Shown here in pieces: positions 33,143-36,152 of a stretch of DNA of 36,152 bases; within the stretch, counting starts at the first letter, position 1; each line of letters opens with the position of its first letter. Source of the stretch: Lentzea indica (GTDB lineage: Bacteria; Actinomycetota; Actinomycetes; Mycobacteriales; Pseudonocardiaceae); assembly GCF_012184385.1 (NCBI RefSeq), contig NZ_VSRL01000074.1, forward strand, positions 1-36,152, given 5' to 3'. The notes under the pieces are model-generated. The model worked only from the letters and a program-made list of their open reading frames with translations, made no database searches and was not told the origin of the DNA. The position numbers and the translations under genes are program-made.

Positions 33143-34798
33143 TTAGGAGACCGCCTCGGCCGCCGAACGCCCTGCCACGCGTCCGGAGAACAGGCAGCCG
33201 CCGAGGAAGGTTCCTTCCAGCGCGCGGTATCCGTGCACGCCGCCACCACCGAACCCGGCGGCCTCACCGGCGGCGTAGAGCCCGGGCAACACCTCGCCGG
33301 AGGTGTCGAGCACGCGCGACGACAGGTCGGTGTGCAGGCCTCCCAACGTCTTCCGCGTGATCACCGACAACCGCACCGCGATCAGCGGACCGGCCTTCGG
33401 GTCCAGCAACCGGTGCGGCTCGACGACGCGGATCAGCTTGTCGGTCAGGAAGTGCCGCGCCGCGCGGATCGCGTTGACCTGCATGTCCTTGCTGAGGCCC
33501 GCGGTCACCTGGCGGTCGCGCTCGATGATCGTCTTCTCCAGCGCGGCGGCGTCGATCCTCGAGTCGCCCGTCAGCGCGTTCATGCCACGAACCAGGTCCG
33601 CGACCGTTCCGGCCTGGATGAACTCCTTGGACTTCTTGGCGAACGCCTCCACCGGCGCGACGGCACCAGGCAAAGCGCGCTTCAGCACGGCGCGCGTGTC
33701 CTTGCCCGTCAGGTCGGGGTTCTGCTCGGAGCCCGACAGCGCGAACTCCTTGCCGATGATCTTCTTGTTCAGCACGAACCACGAGTGCTCGTCGCCGCGA
33801 GCCGTGATGTGCTGCAACGACCCCAGCGCGTCGAAGCCGGGGAACAGCGGGATCGGCAGCCGGTTGCCGTCCGCGTCGAGCCACAGCGACGACGGGCCCG
33901 GCAGGATCCGGATGCCGTGCCGCGACCACACCGGCGCGTAGTTCGCGATGCCCTCGGGGTAGTGCCACATGCGGTCGGCGTTGATGATCGCGCCGCCGGC
34001 CTTCTGCGCGATCTCCATCATGTGCCCGTCCACGAAGTCCGGAACCCCGGCCAGCATGAACTTCGGCGGCGTGCCCATCCGCTCCGGCCAGTTCTTCCGC
34101 ACCAGGTCGTGGTTGCCGCCGATGCCGCCGGACGTGATGATCACGGCCTGGGCCGACAGCGAGAAGTCGCCGACGACCGTGCGAGAGCTGGGTTCGGCCC
34201 TGTTGACCGAGGACGGCTCCAGCACCTCACCGGACACGCCGTCGCACACGCCGTTGGTGACGTTGATGCCGGTGACCCGATGCCGGAACTTCAGCGTCAC
34301 GAGCCCCTTGGCCACGGCCTCGCGCACGCGCCGCTCGAACGGCGCGACCACGCCGGGCCCGGTGCCCCAGGTGACGTGGAAGCGCGGCACCGAGTTGCCG
34401 TGCCCGTCGGCGAGGTAGCCGCCGCGCTCGGCCCACTGCACGAACGGGAACCAGCGCACCCCCATGTTGTGCAGCCACGAGCGCTTCTCGCCGGAGGCGA
34501 AGTCCACATAGGCCTGGGCCCACAGCCGGGGCCAGTGGTCGCTCTCCCGGTCGAACGCCGCAGAGCCCATCCAGTCCTGCAGCGCCAGGTCGTGCGAGTC
34601 CTTGACCCGAAGCCTGCGCTGCTCGGGGGTGTCCACCATGAACAACCCGCCGAACGACCACCAGGCCTGCCCACCGAGCGTCGCTTCCGGCTCCTGGTCG
34701 AGGAGAATGACTTTGCGGCCCGCGTCCGCGAGCTCTGCGGTCGCGACGAGACCTGCGAGGCCTGCGCCGACGACGATGACATCCGCGTCATGTGCCAT
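33143..34798 (-). CDS. FAD-binding dehydrogenase (fumarate reductase/ketosteroid dehydrogenase flavoprotein superfamily)
   Basis: The protein has 551 residues from the ATG at 34798 (MAHDADVIVVGAGLAGLVAT), which puts the FAD-binding GAGLAG at the N-terminus. The C-terminal GLYAAGEAAGFGGGGVHGYR is the second FAD-contact block of the fumarate reductase/KstD-like superfamily. GGQAWWSFGGLFMVDTPEQ and IITSGGIGGNHDLVRKNWP match proteins annotated as putative FAD-binding dehydrogenase (PRK12834-like, about 550 residues). The substrate is unknown; a steroid-like ring or other unsaturated acid is possible. It is divergent from the cupin gene and upstream of the trypsin gene on the same strand. Confidence 0.87.
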   Translation of the reverse strand: MAHDADVIVVGAGLAGLVATAELADAGRKVILLDQEPEATLGGQAWWSFGGLFMVDTPEQRRLRVKDSHDLALQDWMGSAAFDRESDHWPRLWAQAYVDFASGEKRSWLHNMGVRWFPFVQWAERGGYLADGHGNSVPRFHVTWGTGPGVVAPFERRVREAVAKGLVTLKFRHRVTGINVTNGVCDGVSGEVLEPSSVNRAEPSSRTVVGDFSLSAQAVIITSGGIGGNHDLVRKNWPERMGTPPKFMLAGVPDFVDGHMMEIAQKAGGAIINADRMWHYPEGIANYAPVWSRHGIRILPGPSSLWLDADGNRLPIPLFPGFDALGSLQHITARGDEHSWFVLNKKIIGKEFALSGSEQNPDLTGKDTRAVLKRALPGAVAPVEAFAKKSKEFIQAGTVADLVRGMNALTGDSRIDAAALEKTIIERDRQVTAGLSKDMQVNAIRAARHFLTDKLIRVVEPHRLLDPKAGPLIAVRLSVITRKTLGGLHTDLSSRVLDTSGEVLPGLYAAGEAAGFGGGGVHGYRALEGTFLGGCLFSGRVAGRSAAEAVS

Positions 34799-34869
34799 CG
34801 GGCGAGCATAGATCCACCGCTGGTCACGCACGAGACCTGAATCAAATTCACTTTCTGGGGAGACTCTCG

Positions 34870-35303
34870 ATGACCTTCCGACCGGCCTCTGAAGTGGGGT
34901 TCAGCACCAAACCACCCGATTCGTGGCACCCGGATCGGTGACGAACGGAGAGTTCGGCCTGTTCGAGTGGCGGATGGAAGCCCGCCAGCCAGTGACACTC
35001 CTAGAAGCCGCCCGGCCGCACTTCCACAAGACCTTCTCCGAGTGGTTCTACGTGCTCGAAGGCGAGATCACGCTGTTCAACGGCGACGAGTGGATCAAGG
35101 GTGGCGAGGGCGACTTCCTCTACGTGCCGCCGAACCGGCCGCACGCGTTCCGCAACGACAGCGACGCTGCCGTCCGCATGCTGATCCTGTTCTCGCCCGG
35201 TATCGCCCGCGAGAACTTCTTCCTGGAGGTTGGCGCGGCCAAGGGGCTCGACCCCGAGGAACTGGCGGCCTTCTACGCGCGCCACGACCAGTACAACCTG
35301 TAA
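34870..35303 (+). pseudogene. Cupin-domain protein, apparent 1-base frameshift near 34921
   Basis: The start ATG at 34870 has a good GGGGAG upstream and reads MTFRPASEVGFSTKPPDS before running into TGA as WHPDR. One missing base (TTCG for TTCCG) joins it to the downstream frame VAPGSVTNGEFGLFEWRM, which continues to 35303. With the base restored the protein is about 144 residues. The cupin barrel is recognised from PHFHKTFSEWFYVLEGEITL (metal ligands His, His, Glu), GGEGDFLYVPPNRPHAFRND and MLILFSPGIARENFF. If the deletion is real, a shorter protein could start at GTG 34923 (126 residues, containing the whole barrel). The role is unknown. Confidence 0.8.
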
Positions 35304-35318
35304 GCCAGTACCTGTAAG
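35288..35318. repeat. Imperfect tandem duplication over the cupin stop codon
   Basis: CCAGTACAACCTGTAAG (35288-35304) is followed directly by CCAGTACCTGTAAG (35305-35318), the same unit lacking CAA. It looks like a small slippage duplication at the gene end with no effect on the protein. Confidence 0.6.
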
Positions 35319-35481
35319 AGGGTGCCGCCGACCGCCACTACCGGTGAGGGGGGTTTCCGGTGTGCCGGTCGACGGCGGGTTGACCGCGGCGCGAGCGCAC
35401 TAACGCCTGCGGAAGGACTTTTCCAGCCTGGGGGTGCCGGATGGTCCTGGCGCGGGCTCAAGCGCTGCGGCCAACCACATT

Positions 35482-35495
35482 GTTGAACGTACAAC
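35482..35495. promoter_or_regulatory. Near-palindrome GTTGAACGTACAAC
   Basis: The 14-mer is symmetrical except for one base pair (12 of 14 positions), with ACGT at its centre, a shape often seen for TetR-type operators. It lies about 80 bases before the DUF6098 gene. No regulator gene is adjacent in the window. Confidence 0.25.
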
Positions 35496-35543
35496 CGGGC
35501 CACTGTGTTCCGGTCGGCTTTCAGTGTGACCGGGCTCAATTCC

Positions 35544-35562
35544 TTCAGGTTGTCTTCAGGTT
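35544..35562 (+). promoter_or_regulatory. Direct repeat TTCAGGTT spaced 11 bp, OmpR/PhoP-type geometry
   Basis: TTCAGGTT occurs at 35544 and again at 35555, one helical turn apart, ending 10 bases before the DUF6098 start codon. Response regulators of the OmpR/PhoB class bind such 11-bp direct repeats. The sequence is not the Streptomyces PHO box itself, so the regulator is unknown. Confidence 0.3.
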
Positions 35563-35572
35563 CGTCCGGGGT

Positions 35573-36027
35573 ATGTCACCGGACGTGACGGACGAACTCC
35601 CGACGATCACGAGCCTCTCCGAGCTGGTGGACCTGCTCGGCGAGGACGTCTACGTGCGCTGGTCGAAGGGTCCGGAGGCGGACGCCGCCGAGACCTCGCG
35701 GGACTCGCTGACCGGGGTCGAGCTACCAGGCCTGTCCGCGAGCCGCTCGCGGTGGAACCGTGGTGGGGCGAGCGCTCTCACAGGCTGTGGGTGGCGCGCC
35801 GCCTCTACGACTACCGCCACCTGCGCGACCTGCGTGGCCCGGACGTCCGCGCGTGGGTGCTGAAGGGCGCCGAGGTGGGTCGTGGGCCGGACAACGAGCC
35901 CCTGGTCCGCTGTCTCGAACCGCTTGCCTGGGTGGCGGATGCCGCTCTGAGCGAGTGCGAGGAGCTGGTCCACGCCCAGCACTCCGACGAGTGGGGCCCG
36001 CTCGACCGCTCTAGCTCAGATCGTTGA
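35573..36027 (+). pseudogene. DUF6098 family protein, apparent 1-base frameshift near 35743
   Basis: From the ATG at 35573 the frame reads MSPDVTDELPTITSLSELVD, VYVRWSKGPEADAAETSRDS, LTGVELPGLSAS, then goes out of frame. The other frame continues PLAVEPWWGERSHRLWVARR, LYDYRHLRDLRGPDVRAWVL, GRGPDNEPLVRC, WVADAALSECEELV, to TGA at 36027. Adding one C (GCGAGCC to GCGAGCCC) restores a protein of about 151 residues that fits the actinobacterial DUF6098 family throughout. The function of DUF6098 is unknown. The break resembles those in the response regulator and cupin genes. The 3' end overlaps the convergent minus-strand gene by 17 bases. Confidence 0.8.
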
Positions 36028-36151
36028 GCTTGCGTTCAGCGGTCTTGCGCGCCTTCTCCGCGGCCGCCGTGACCCGCTTGGCGTCCTCCAGCCGTTCCGC
36101 TGCCCGATCGAACGCCCGCTGCGCCGCCAGCTGGTCGGCCTGGGCCTCGCC
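36011..36151 (-). CDS. C-terminal fragment of a coiled-coil protein (5' part outside window)
   Basis: The minus-strand frame enters from the window edge and ends at TAG (36013-36011). The 46 visible residues (AAQRAFDRAAERLEDAKRV, then AAAEKARKTAERKLNDLS) are Ala/Arg/Glu-rich with heptad spacing, a helical coiled-coil tail. The family cannot be identified from this part. Confidence 0.6.
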   Translation of the reverse strand, partial: GEAQADQLAAQRAFDRAAERLEDAKRVTAAAEKARKTAERKLNDLS

Positions 36152-36152
36152 G

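Noticed and set aside
33134-34840. 568-residue plus-strand open frame opposite the FAD-binding dehydrogenase
   Set aside because: It is a low-complexity Arg/His/Val shadow with no recognisable fold. The minus-strand gene has both FAD motifs.

Overview
The window is high-GC DNA with strong G/C third-position bias, many GTG/TTG starts, overlapping start/stop junctions and actinobacterial gene families (NarL-type two-component pair, DUF6098, DUF1023 hydrolase, Streptomyces-type SGNH lipase, accD1/accA1, 10-methyl fatty acid genes). It fits a filamentous actinomycete, most likely of the Pseudonocardiales (Lentzea/Saccharothrix/Amycolatopsis-like). The genus is an inference from protein style. No rRNA, tRNA, CRISPR array or prophage was seen.

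Layout. 1-204: 3' end of an ISAs1-type transposase and its IS terminus. 205-601: no recognisable gene. 602-5363: serine hydrolase of the beta-lactamase/DD-peptidase fold; a tandem-HTH MerR regulator co-directional with a Gfo/Idh/MocA oxidoreductase and divergent from an erythromycin-esterase-family gene, with a long perfect dyad between them; a hypothetical protein. 5481-9037: histidine kinase and response regulator, then a secreted alpha/beta hydrolase and a membrane acyltransferase. 8829-11458 (minus): an unusual fusion protein (phospholipase A2 domain, acyltransferase-3-like membrane domain, DUF4383-like tail) directly downstream of a TetR regulator. 11623-17213: secreted SGNH lipase, then methylcrotonyl-CoA-type carboxylase (beta and biotinylated alpha subunits) and acyl-CoA dehydrogenase, preceded by two tandem 16-bp palindromes; a weaker copy of the same palindrome lies beside the TetR start. 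17313-21619: a large one-piece receptor-like membrane protein convergent with an AidB-like acyl-CoA dehydrogenase. 21733-24304: tmsA-tmsB pair for 10-methyl-branched fatty acids, with a strong terminator hairpin.

24373-28289: a dead FitA-like antitoxin, an HtrA-like protease without a PDZ domain, a PAS-GGDEF-EAL protein with degenerate catalytic motifs, and a GNAT acetyltransferase. 28286-32207: a flavin-monooxygenase neighbourhood (LLM monooxygenase, FAD/NAD(P)-binding protein, flavin reductase, FMN reductase) with a small cysteine-containing ORF ahead of the monooxygenase. 32264-36152: secreted trypsin whose ribosome-binding site lies inside a 13-bp perfect stem, an FAD-binding dehydrogenase, a cupin, a DUF6098 protein and the tail of a coiled-coil protein.

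The most distinctive theme is lipid and acyl-CoA handling around 7-24 kb. A TetR regulator, candidate operators, acyl-CoA-degrading enzymes, a PLA2/acyltransferase-like membrane fusion, a secreted lipase and a phospholipid acyl-chain methylation pair are clustered. One quality warning: three genes (response regulator, cupin, DUF6098) each appear broken by loss of exactly one C, which looks more like sequencing error than three independent pseudogenes.
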